A stretch of DNA of 64,000 nucleotides, from the NCBI GenBank assembly GCA_001632435.1, contig KV424014.1, forward strand, positions 1 to 64,000, in the 5' to 3' direction. The translations under genes and the position numbers were made by a program. Under the pieces are notes generated by a model. The model worked only from the letters and a program-made list of their open reading frames with translations, did not search any database and was not told the origin of the DNA. This DNA comes from Calocera cornea HHB12733. Taxonomy: Eukaryota > Basidiomycota > Dacrymycetes > Dacrymycetales > Dacrymycetaceae. The first letter of the stretch is position 1. The number at the start of each line of letters is the position of its first letter. Below, one piece after another: positions 54,656 to 64,000 of the stretch.

Positions 54656-56609
54656 ATGATCGGGTCTGTAGCTCTCCTAGGAGGATGTGCCTTGCTCAGC
54701 TGTGCCTTCCTCTGGGGCGCAGGCCACACTAGGGTGCCTCCAGGTCCCAAAGGAATTCCATTCTTCGGCAACCTGTTCCAGACACCCTCCAAACTTCTAT
54801 TTCTCAAGCTTTCAGAATGGGCCAAACAATATGGTATGTCTTCCTTTCCGACGTCGTGCATGTATTGATCTCTTCCGTGATAGGTCCTATATTCTCATAT
54901 ACTATCATGGGACAGACGATTGTGGTGCTGAGCGGCGCGAAAGAAGCGGCCGATGTCCTTGATCGTCTGTCACAGAAAACATCTGATCGACCGCGACTTA
55001 TCAAGGTCAACGACTTCCTCTGCCGCGGCATGGAGTTCACTTTCCTCCCCAGAAGTACCAGGTTTGATGGGTTCATCCCTCACTTATGTAACGTTGTGCT
55101 GAGACTGAGGTAGATGGCGGACGATGCGACGAGCGGCGCACGAAGGGTAAGGGGAGAGCGTATCCAGAACAGCTGTACGCCGTTGATTTGTGACCAGCCT
55201 ACACGTCGGTGATCTGTTTGCGATGCTGGAGGAAGAAGCGAGAACCCTTGTGCAGGGGCTTGTCGAGCATCCAGAGGTGGAGCACACGCAACACATCCAT
55301 CGCATGGCTGCGTCTATCGGCTGGAGGAGCATTTTTGGGCATGATACGGTCCCTCTGACAGGGCCAGACCCAACCCATCACATCGATAAGCAAGCGGTCG
55401 AGCTAACAGTGGCAATGCTTCCCGGCGGCTCGATAGTGGACATCTTCCCTCCACTCAAGCCTATCATTGCTCGAATTGCATATCTGCGGCGGTGGGTCAT
55501 ATAAGCGCTTGATATCACTGCCGCCGGTGCTAACCATGCTCCCTCAGGCGTGCTGATCGCTGGTTCGAAGATATGTCAACCTATTTCGAGCACTATTACT
55601 CGGCAAATCAGGTGCGCTGGTTTTGGAGGCTGCTCACGATTTACTGATGGGCATGAAAGACGGCGGATCATTCATCCGTCAGTCGAAATTTGAAGGGAAT
55701 CGGCGGAAATCTCGGATTGGACTCACATACCGGGGCTTGGATAGCCGGCGCGCTGTTGTACGGCGCACCTAACTTCCTCCTCACGATTTTCAATCTGACT
55801 TATGGGAAGCTTTGCGGCCGAGGACACTGTGAGAGTGATGTCGTGTTCCCGGAAGCTATGCTGACTTATGTTGAATAGGCGGCTTGTGCCATGCTATGGT
55901 TCATTTACGCCATGATGCTGTACCCTGAGACGGGCAAGGCCGCTCGTAAGCAGCTTTCGGAGGTAGTAGGAGAGCGGCCTCCTTCGTTCGCAGATCGAGG
56001 GCAGCTCCCTCAGGTGGACGCGATGGTCAAAGAGGTATTGCGATGGAGGCCACCTGCGCCTCTTGGTGTTCCTCATGCAGCCAGCGAGGTAGGTCTATAC
56101 CTTGGAAATATTGGTTTCGACCTAACGCATTGTTAGGAGCTCGTATACGGCGGATTCGTGATACCCCGGGGTGCAATCGTGGTTGCAAATATCTAGTCAG
56201 TGCCTATGAATCTCAACCTGTTCTCTCTCCCTCACTATGGTCCAGTGAGATCAGTCGTGATCCACTCCTCTATGGAGACGGAGATCACTTTGATCCGTCT
56301 CGGTTTATCGACACGAACCAAATGCTCAAGGCTCCGGAACGCGACTCGAAAGACGATTATCTTTGTTTTGGACATGGCCGCCGCATCTGTGTTGGAAAAG
56401 ACTTGGCCATCAATTCCCTGTGGATCACAATCGTGCATTTGCTGTGGGCATTCGACTTCAAGCAGAGAGAGGAAGATAGCGTGGTTCCCACTGCAACAAA
56501 CTTCCACGACAAAGGTGCTACAATTGAGCCGAAGCGATTCCTCGTCTCAGCGATAGCTCGCCATCCGAATCTCATGGAGAATTTGAAGACAATCGTCTTG
56601 GATGAGTGA
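54656..56609 (+). CDS. Cytochrome P450 monooxygenase 1
   Basis: ER-anchored haem-thiolate monooxygenase; substrate unknown, with general similarity to fungal P450s of the CYP64-like type. Ten exons: 54656-54833, 54884-55061, 55114-55146, 55198-55491, 55548-55611, 55660-55757, 55810-55828, 55879-56088, 56137-56195 and 56246-56609; total 498 residues. N-terminal membrane anchor then the Pro hinge VPPGPKGIPFFGN; C-helix WRTMRRAAHE; I-helix FFAAEDT encoded by a 19-nt mini-exon; ExxR as KEVLR; FDPSRF; and the haem loop FGHGRRICVGKD with the Cys ligand. First member of a four-gene tandem array with the same exon plan. No disabling change seen. Confidence 0.93.
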
Positions 56610-57819
56610 TCTTGGTAAGTACACTATTGGTTCTGTTTTGCTTGTGCCGGAAGGTCCTGTCATGCTTTCATACCATACACCGGCAGCAATGCCACAGAAT
56701 CAGAGTTTGATCAACGTTATTTCTCGTACAGCAACGATTCACATTCAAAGTCAGGCCGTTCATCAATGGCTACACTAAACACCATGAGGTTACCGCGCGT
56801 AAAGGGGCATGATATTCAAACAATGCTTCTTTCTTCTGATCAGGAACTTTTCTTGGTCCCCATCACGCGGGGCGTGACCCGATCGGACGCGGAAACGGAA
56901 GCAAATATGGCGGACCATCAGTCTCGGTCGCCTGTTGTTGACGTTCATGAGCTTCTATCATCACTGCCGCACGTACACGAAATGGACACCCCCTTGAGGG
57001 GACAAGGGATTATGGCCGGAATGAGAGCTTTGCGTAGTGAGCATCCGTTGCTCAACGCATGATCCTTCAGATTGATGACGCTACAAAGGGATTAATTGCC
57101 CATTCACATGCGGGAAGGTTCCTCATTCGAGACAACGCCCGCAACGGCAAGGGCGTTTGTTGCATTCTCTGAATGGCAACCTTAATAGTGGCCCCGCGGT
57201 AACTGAGCTACACTTCTGTGGAGCCCAGCGGGGTTCTTGTCCATGCTGCGCTCACATGCTACCGGTTCGTGGGCAAGGCGACGCGTTTCCGATCCTCCAT
57301 GAACTGATCCTGCCCCCCAGCATCGGGATCTATTGCCTGTGAAAATCCGATCTCTTTACGCTGGCGTCTGGACGCCGTGGGACTGACTGGGAAGAGAACT
57401 GCGTACGGCACGCATTCTGACAAGAAGCTGCGGTAGCGACCTCCATCTCGATCAACATTGCCCTTATCTCCGGCTGACTTCGTGGCCAACACTGACTGGA
57501 CGCTGAAGGGCTCCCTACGGTGATTCTCCCGATGGTCCTGCGGCGCACTGCCACAGAATCCTTCCCCGAAGGACATGCCATGGATCCCACCCACCACGAC
57601 CAAACATGGACCCGCCGCCGTCGTGGCAAACACGACTCAATACTTCGCAATCCTAGGTGCAACTGCCGTGCCGAGCACACAAGCACATAATTCTCAGACC
57701 CTGTGCCGATCTTCGCTGGAAATTAGCTTGCAGAGCCTCGTGCGGCCGTGCGAACCCGCTTAAGGAAGTCCAGCGAGGGTCATGATCTTCGAATGACAAT
57801 CCTCCACTGTCACACATGC
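56610..57819. other. Intergenic between P450-1 and P450-2
   Basis: 1.2 kb with short frames on both strands; none resembles a P450 fragment or another family. The last 50 bp are the P450-2 core promoter. Confidence 0.5.
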
Positions 57820-57826
57820 ATATAAA
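57820..57826 (+). promoter_or_regulatory. TATA box of P450-2
   Basis: ATATAAA 41-47 bp before the start codon at 57868. Confidence 0.65.
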
Positions 57827-57867
57827 CCCCCCGCATCGTTAGGTATCAGATCACCGTCCGCGTCAAC

Positions 57868-59848
57868 ATGATGGGGACCCCACTCCTTCCTGTGTCGTTT
57901 GGCCTTATGGTGCTCATGCTACTTGTGCGCGCATTCCGCCGTCAGCCTTCACGACCTTTGCCGCCGGGCCCGAAAGGTCTTCCTCTTATCGGAAACCTCC
58001 TTCAAGTACCTTCCCAGCTGCTCTTCGTCAAGCTCATTGAGTGGTCGAAGGAATTTGGTGTGTATTCACAACAGCACATTCGAAGGACGTTCTGATGAGG
58101 ACCATTGACAGGCCCGATGTACTCTTATAGTCTGCTCGGACAGCCGATCGTCGTCATGAGCGGTCTTAAAGAGGCTGGAGATGTATTTGATCGTATGTCT
58201 GCCATGACGTCGGACAGGCCGCGTCTCATCAAGATCAACGACTACCTGTGCCGTAACTACGAATTTGGCTTCGCTCCTCGAAATGAATAGTGAGTGACCA
58301 AAGTACAGAGCATACGCCTCAGCTGACGTCATTCAAGCTGGCGAAAGCACCGACGTGCTGCTCATGAGAGGTGACTCTATTTCTCCATGTTGTCAGGACC
58401 CATCCGAACTCATTGCCAACCAAAGCCTCAACGTCCGTGCTGCGAAAGACTTTCTTCCCATCCAGCAAGATGAAGCGCGCATACTCGTTGAAGGATTCAT
58501 CAATCATCCGGATATCGATCTCGTCAAGCATATACATCGACACTCCTCTTCGATTGCCTGGCGAACTCTCTACGGTCATGAAGCAATTCCGGTTGATGGA
58601 GATGACCCATCCGCGCCGATGGAAGACTTCTTCACCCAGGTGTTCTTTGCCGCTATGCCGGGAGGTTCCATTGTCGATATCCTCCCCTTCCTCAATCCCC
58701 TTATCGCAAGCTCCAAGTTCCTACGGCGGTTAGTGGTGACATTCGTATGGCGTTTCCTCCTCATGCGAGTTGTCATGGCAGATCAAGCGACAAATGTCAT
58801 GAAGATGCTAGCGCATTCTTCGTCAAGGCACACGCGGCTCCGCAGGTATTCCGACTATTATCAATGCGGAACCCTCGTGACTGACTGCTATTACGCAGGT
58901 AGAGGGAATGCCATCTCTCAGCAGCAAGCTGAAAGAGACAGGAGATCGCATTGGTATGGCAACAGAGCACGAATGTGGCTGGCTCGCGGGAAGCCTTTTG
59001 TGCGTTTTCAGTATTTCTCCCCGAAACGATTCTGAAACTTTAAACAGCCTTGCAGCGCAGGATACGGTATGGGAAGTAGTTTCAGATCTAAGATTCTTCT
59101 GATGGGTCCGCAGACCGCGACCGCGCTCAGATGGTTCCTTGTTGCCATGTTGGTCTATCCCGAGAGAGCCTCGGCAGCGAGAGATCAGCTTGATAGCGTT
59201 GTTGGTGACCGCCCGCCTACATTTGACGACGCCGATAATCTTCCTATGATAGAAGCCATGATAAAGGAGGTGTTGCGCTGGAGGCCACCAACTCCGGCGG
59301 GCGTTCCGCACATGGCAACTGAGGTTAGTTGTGATCTTGTTGACGATTCCTTGTCCTCACTTTCACAGGATATCCTTTACGGCGAATACCTAATTCCGAA
59401 AGGGGCTATTCTCGTTTCAGATACTTGGTACGCCTCGAAGGAGTTCCTCATGCATTGCTTCTGCTTATTTGCGTTCAGGTCACTCTCGCGTGATCCGAGT
59501 CTTTATCCAAACGGCGATGTCTTCGATCCGTCTCGCTTCCTTGACGAGAAGGGACATGTCAGGCACCCACCCCCAGATTCGCATGACGACTACTTGGCTT
59601 TTGGGCACGGGAGGCGCATATGTGTTGGCAAGAGCCTCGCCATCAATACGCTTTGGATTGCGATTGCCCAGCTGCTTTGGGCGTTCAACTTCGAGAACGA
59701 GAGAGACGAGCAAGGGCGGGAAATCATTCTGGATCCTATGGCTTTCTGGGATAATGGTGCAACTGTGTGGCCGAAACGCTTCAACCTCAAGTTCGTTCCA
59801 CGATTCCCGGATGTCTCGGACCGTTTGAAAGGAGCGATGCATCCCTGA
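57868..59848 (+). CDS. Cytochrome P450 monooxygenase 2
   Basis: Tandem paralogue of P450-1. Exons 57868-58057, 58112-58289, 58338-58370, 58426-58728, 58782-58845, 58899-58999, 59048-59066, 59114-59323, 59369-59427 and 59479-59848 give 508 residues. Membrane anchor and hinge LPPGPKGLPLIGN; C-helix YWRKHRRAAHE, restored only when the donor at 58290 is used; I-helix LAAQDT on a 19-nt mini-exon; KEVLR; FDPSRF; and haem loop FGHGRRICVGKS. Exon number and phases match P450-1 throughout, strong evidence for tandem duplication. The I-helix acidic residue preceding Asp-Thr differs from P450-1 (Gln versus Glu). Intact; substrate unknown. Confidence 0.93.
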
Positions 59849-60429
59849 GGGAGACATCCCCATAGGCCTTCAGGGGTGACGCTTCCAAGGTGGTCGCAGA
59901 AGACCATGTTACGATCGTAGGTATCAATGACAACGAAACAGTTTTGTCATGCGGAAGGGTCGTCGGACAGTACGAATCTCGTCTAGGTTGCAAGTGAGCA
60001 GGTATCGTCATTTTTGCGATCGACCCACAGCCTGTCAGAGCTCGGCGGACGATGTGAGGAACCACCCCACGTGCTGTCTGCAGAGGGTTTGAAGTCTTAA
60101 AGACGGCCCTGCTCGCTCTTCGGGATCTGCGCAGACTCCACACGGATCCTTGGAGTAAGTTGGGCGACTGCACCCGTTCTTCTCATGAGGGAAGCTCGGC
60201 GCCATGGGTGCCCCTCCTGAATGTGTCATAGACTGATAAATTTACCGCATTGGCGGTCAGGACAGGCCATCTAGGGACGCTGTTCTCTTTGTTAGCCCCG
60301 ATCGACGCAATCGTCGTGATCAGAAGGCTCCTCAGCTCTTGTATTGATTGGCTCAACAATGATGGTCGTCCCTCCTACGTCGTTGTCGGCCATGCCTCTT
60401 CTCAGTGAGCAGAGGTGCCCCGAGTACAG
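59849..60429. other. Intergenic between P450-2 and P450-3
   Basis: No gene seen. The 3' part is the remaining promoter of the P450-3 pseudogene. Confidence 0.5.
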
Positions 60430-60436
60430 TATATAT
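60430..60436 (+). promoter_or_regulatory. TATA box of P450-3 pseudogene
   Basis: TATATAT 56-62 bp before the ATG at 60492, at the spacing seen for the intact neighbours, so the promoter may survive although the gene is broken. Confidence 0.5.
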
Positions 60437-60491
60437 CTCGCCATCCTGCGTTGTAATCCGGGAACCCCATTGACGTGTCAACTGGGCACCT

Positions 60492-61070
60492 ATGGCAGAC
60501 GTCCCTTGGCTTTCCGCAGCTGTTTGTCTCCTCTACTGGGTCCTCAGAGAACGCGGGAACCAAAGACGTGGCATCCCTATTTTCGGAAACACATTCCAAA
60601 TGCCATCCAAATCCTCAAACTTGCCGAATGGGCGACACAATATGGTGGGAAACTGGTCTCCATTCACTTCTCGTCCTCCGACTGAAATTGCATGGCGTGA
60701 TGGCATATACTAAATCACAGGTCCTGTATACTCCTACAGCATTATGGGCCAGCCAGTCATCGTCCTCAATAGTGCCAAGAAAGCTGCCGACGTCTTGGAC
60801 CGCTTATCGGCCAAGACTTCGAATCGCATATGTGTCGGAAAGGACCTGGCAATGAACTCGCTGTGGATCTCAATTTCACACTTGCTTTGAGCCTTCGAAT
60901 TCAGGAAGGGTAGGGATGCTCAAGGTCATGAGATCAGCCTATCCGGACCGGGTTTCCTTGATAGAACTTCTTCGGTCGAACCGGTGCAATTTTATCTTGA
61001 ATTCGTCCCCCGTTATGCTGACCTCGCAGAGCGCTTGAAAGCGAACAGCCTCGAGGACGTAGTTGTGTGA
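60492..61070 (+). pseudogene. Cytochrome P450 pseudogene 3 (internal deletion)
   Basis: Broken third member of the array. Exon 1 begins at 60492 and keeps GIPIFGNTFQMPSK, but a reading-frame shift follows before the matching KLAEWATQYG. Exon 2 (from about 60721) keeps PVYSYSIMGQPVIVLNSAKK. At about 60825-60829 the sequence jumps from the TSNR position of exon 2 straight to RICVGKDLA of the haem loop, deleting roughly 300 codons including the I-helix, ExxR and the start of the haem loop. The junction CGCAT could be matched by both parental sites (microhomology). A TGA at 60888-60890 replaces the conserved Trp of the LLWAF motif. The frame then runs to a normal C-terminus and TGA at 61068-61070. 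Confidence 0.88.
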
Positions 61071-61633
61071 TAGCAGATGTCCATACTCTGGGCCCACGTA
61101 CCTTGATAATGACGACCATTCGAAATCTATGATCAGAGGTGCTGGGAGGGACGACGAGCCATTGGTATGTACAGCTGCCGCGCGAGGTTCTTCGGTCTGG
61201 CGGAAACAGATATAGACGCGTTTGATCGTGCATGCACGGACCACCACCGACATGTTCCTGTGGATACTCTGAGCTTGATCGCATCTTGGAAGCTCTCGCA
61301 TAATAGCCGGGGCTCTCATGCTCCAGCAAGCACTGGTGCAACGTGTCCGCTTGCCCGCTCAACGCTGTCGCGTAGGAGATCCGCTGCACCAACCCGCCAT
61401 CTCTCCGAGGGCTTCATGCCATGTCAAGGAGCATCCCGTTCTCCGCCTCGGGATTCCTTTCAGGTCCATCGACAGTCTTGCCACATGATCAGTGACTGGT
61501 GGCCCTAATCTAAACCGCTCCTCCTGATATGATTTCCTCAAAGTGTAGAGTCCCTCGCCAAATGGCGCCACGCGACCACTGGTCAACACTGACATCTCGA
61601 CTGCCGTCCTTATCTCTCCACCTCTCAATGTCG
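61071..61633. other. Intergenic before P450-4
   Basis: No further P450 pieces or other gene recognised. A long minus-strand frame (61359-61895) overlaps the first exon of P450-4 and is a shadow. Confidence 0.5.
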
Positions 61634-61640
61634 TATAAAT
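61634..61640 (+). promoter_or_regulatory. TATA box of P450-4
   Basis: TATAAAT 35-41 bp before the start codon at 61675. Confidence 0.65.
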
Positions 61641-61674
61641 ATGAGCGGTGTGTGGAACGTTCTGCCCAGACGCC

Positions 61675-63610
61675 ATGGGGAATCTACTTGGGACAGCAAT
61701 CCTCCTGCCGCTGGCACTTGCTCTGCTCATCCGTGCGTGGCGGCCTCGTCCGGCACATCCTTTTCCTCCTGGCCCGAAGGGAGTACCGTTTCTTGGGAGT
61801 GTCTTCGAGGTTCCTACTGAGCTACTTTGGGTGAAGCTTGTCGAGTGGTACAAAGAATATGGTGAGTAACTATCCCAGACATAGAGAGGTTCCACGAATG
61901 AGACATCTTCTCAGGGCCTATATATTCATATACTGTCCTCGGCCAGCGCGTCGTCGTGATCAGCGGACTGAGAGAAGCAGGAGATATACTTGACCGAATG
62001 TCTGCAAAGACATCGGACAGAAGCAGGTTGATCAAGGTCCATGATTATCTGACGCGTGGGAAGGAGTTAGGGCTTCTTCCTCGAAACGACGTGTGGGTGC
62101 TCTCATCCAATGTGAACCGCATATGTATTAGCGTTGATGCTGATGAGGATGAAAGCTGGAGAGCACACCGGCGTGCTGCACACGAGAGCTTTAATAGTCG
62201 CGCTGCGCAAGACTATCATCTGGTGCAGGAAGAAGAGTCCCGAGTCCTCGTCAAGGACCTTCTCAACCATCCAGGGGCCAATGCGGACGATCACATCTTC
62301 CGATTTTCGACGTCCATCGCTTGGCGTGCGTCTTTCGGACACGAACTGATTCCCCTCGAAGGACCGGATCCATCGCTGCCTCTACAGGAGATATTTAAAG
62401 CTATATTCACCGGTTTCATCCCTGGAAACTCCATAGTGGATCTGTTTCCCTTCCTTAATCCCATCATCGCCAGGTCGAAGTTCATCCGACGGTCAGCACC
62501 TTTGCCTACTCCTCTGCAGTCAGTTCGTGATTGTCATTGCCAGACACGCCGACAGGTCCTACGAAGATGCCACTGCCTTTTTCGTCAAGTCTTTTTCCGA
62601 TCCTCAGGTGAGTCAATTACGCGACGTACGGATACTAGTATTACAGCTACGCAGGTGGATGGTGTTCCGTCCCTCAGCAGTAAACTGAAAGACACCGGTC
62701 ACCATTTCGGGATGGGAGATGAGCTCGATTGTGGATGGGTTTCTGGAACCGTGTTGTGAGTGCACATTAGTTACTATGCGTATCGTAGGCTAGCTAAAAG
62801 GACTGTCAGCATTGCCGCACAAGACACGGTAGGAGATATCAACACTATCAGCGAATCTCTAACTCAAATTTGTATAGACGATGGCAGCCCTCAGATGGTT
62901 CCTTGTCGCCATGATACTTTATCCTGAAGCTGCGTTAGCCGCAAGAGAACAACTCGACCGCGTCCTAGGGGATCGGCCGCCCACATTTGCGGACTATGAA
63001 GAGCTACCTCAGATTGAAGCGCTTGTCAAGGAACTGTTGCGCTGGAGACCCCCGACGCCGGCAGGTCTGGTCCATATGGCTTCCGAGGTAAGTGGATGAC
63101 AGGATGAGCTGTGTCCCGCCTGATCCCGGCATCAGGACATTATCTATGATGGATTCTTGATTCCCAAAGGCGCGGTTTTGATGCCCAATGCGTGGTAGGT
63201 CGCCACAACATGCGTTGACGCTCTTGTGCTAAACAGTCTCAAGGTCCCTTTGCCGCGATCCATCCGTGTATCCGGCTGGTGAAGCGTTTGACCCATCTGG
63301 GTTCCTCGACGACAATGGAAACTTGAGGCGTCCGCCGCTTGATACACACGACGACTATCCGGTCTTCGGCCACGGAAGGCGCATTTGTGTCGGTAGAGCT
63401 CTCGCAAAAAACTCGCTGTGGATCTCCATCGCCTGTGTCCTTTGGGCCTTCGACATTGAGAAAGGTGTGGACGAACACGGAGTGGAGGTCACTCCCGATC
63501 CGCTGGATTTCATTGATCATGGAGTGACTGTATGGCCCAAATCGTTTCCCGTCAAGCTGGTTCCTCGCTACCCCGACCTGGCCGACCGGCTGAAGCCGGA
63601 GCCTGCTTGA
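61675..63610 (+). CDS. Cytochrome P450 monooxygenase 4
   Basis: Intact last member of the array. Nine exons: 61675-61861, 61915-62092, 62156-62491, 62544-62607, 62655-62755, 62810-62828, 62878-63087, 63136-63194 and 63244-63610; total 506 residues. Hinge FPPGPKGVPFLGS; C-helix WRAHRRAAHES; I-helix IAAQDT on the 19-nt mini-exon; KELLR; FDPSGF (Gly where P450-1 and -2 have Arg in this motif); and haem loop FGHGRRICVGRA. Compared with P450-1 and -2 the intron after RRAAHE is missing and the coding sequence is fused cleanly. The intron 62093-62155 contains no stop and could be retained, but removing it restores VWRAHRR. Substrate unknown. Confidence 0.92.
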
Positions 63611-64000
63611 TTAACAAGGGTGATAGGGAGTGACAAAAGTCGTTTGTTTTGTAATTGTGATCTCTGCAAGGCCGGATGCCACAACGGACATCACCATTTC
63701 CTTGATACATCAGGAAACCGTTTGCAATAGTCGTTTGTCCTCACAGCCTCGGTCAAGCGCGCGTCGGACCAATACGCGAGTGCGAATATTGCGCACTGAA
63801 TGGTTATTATCTTACACGCTCATGCCAGCAGTTTGCAGTCCCTATGAGAGCTCTTTTCCCCTCTCTGCACTGGCAACGCCATAGAATAGTCGACTAGCAA
63901 TGCGCGGATTGACTTGTAACATCTTGTCCTTTGGCAATGTCGGCCGCAGAGTCGCGTATGACACCTGTCAGGGATCCTCCCTGTCTCGCGCCCGTCGACT
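63611..64000. other. 3' region of P450-4, no gene seen
   Basis: Downstream sequence to the window end. A plus-strand frame at 63630-63884 is short and unrecognised. Confidence 0.5.

Noticed and set aside
61359..61895. 178-residue minus-strand frame
   Set aside because: Overlaps exon 1 and promoter of the well-supported P450-4 gene on the other strand; contains the complement of its Pro hinge.

Overview
The window is nuclear DNA of a filamentous fungus, most likely an agaricomycete basidiomycete. The genes are GC-rich and split by many short introns (about 46-60 bp, GT-AG with a few GC-AG). The products are typical of that group: a tyrosine-kinase-like protein with an MLKL-type N-terminal helical domain, a run of cytochrome P450 genes, GH18 chitinases with a C-terminal chitin-binding module, F-box proteins, and nuclear genes for fungal mitochondrial import and ribosome proteins. 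I found no viral, bacterial-operon, rRNA or CRISPR features. Gene models were built by hand from splice sites. In nearly every model the exon lengths sum to a whole number of codons, and paralogues in the window support many junctions. Layout, 1-12.2 kb: mitochondrial ribosomal protein uS9m (+), a large SNF2-family helicase (-), a divergent MLKL-like kinase (+), PAM17 (+), and a single-pass membrane protein with a C-terminal SH3 domain (-). 12.9-22.3 kb: a P4-ATPase lipid flippase, an unrecognised coiled-coil protein and a Rieske non-haem iron oxygenase, all on the minus strand. 24.4-30.2 kb: two GH18 chitinase paralogues (-), one intronless and one with five introns, flanking a PLP aminotransferase (+). 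31.9-34.2 kb: an aldose 1-epimerase-like gene (+) and an inverted remnant of its own 3' end. 35-41.4 kb: a small secreted protein, TIM54, a HYPK-like protein and MRP51 (all +). 41.6-53.7 kb: an F-box protein, a multi-membrane-span GT2 glycosyltransferase and an F-box-like/leucine-rich protein (all -), with a gene-poor 4-kb gap. 54.6-63.6 kb: a tandem plus-strand P450 array of three intact genes and one pseudogene made by internal deletion. How the genes may work together: PAM17, TIM54, uS9m and MRP51 all serve mitochondrial import or translation, but they are scattered and not co-directional, so no operon-like logic is implied. The chitinase pair plus aminotransferase is the tightest unusual arrangement. 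The P450s are a tandem expansion, each with a TATA box 40-60 bp before its start codon. The best candidate for poorly described biology is the MLKL-like kinase at 6.6-9.5 kb, which has a complete kinase domain and a C-terminal region of about 280 residues that I do not recognise.
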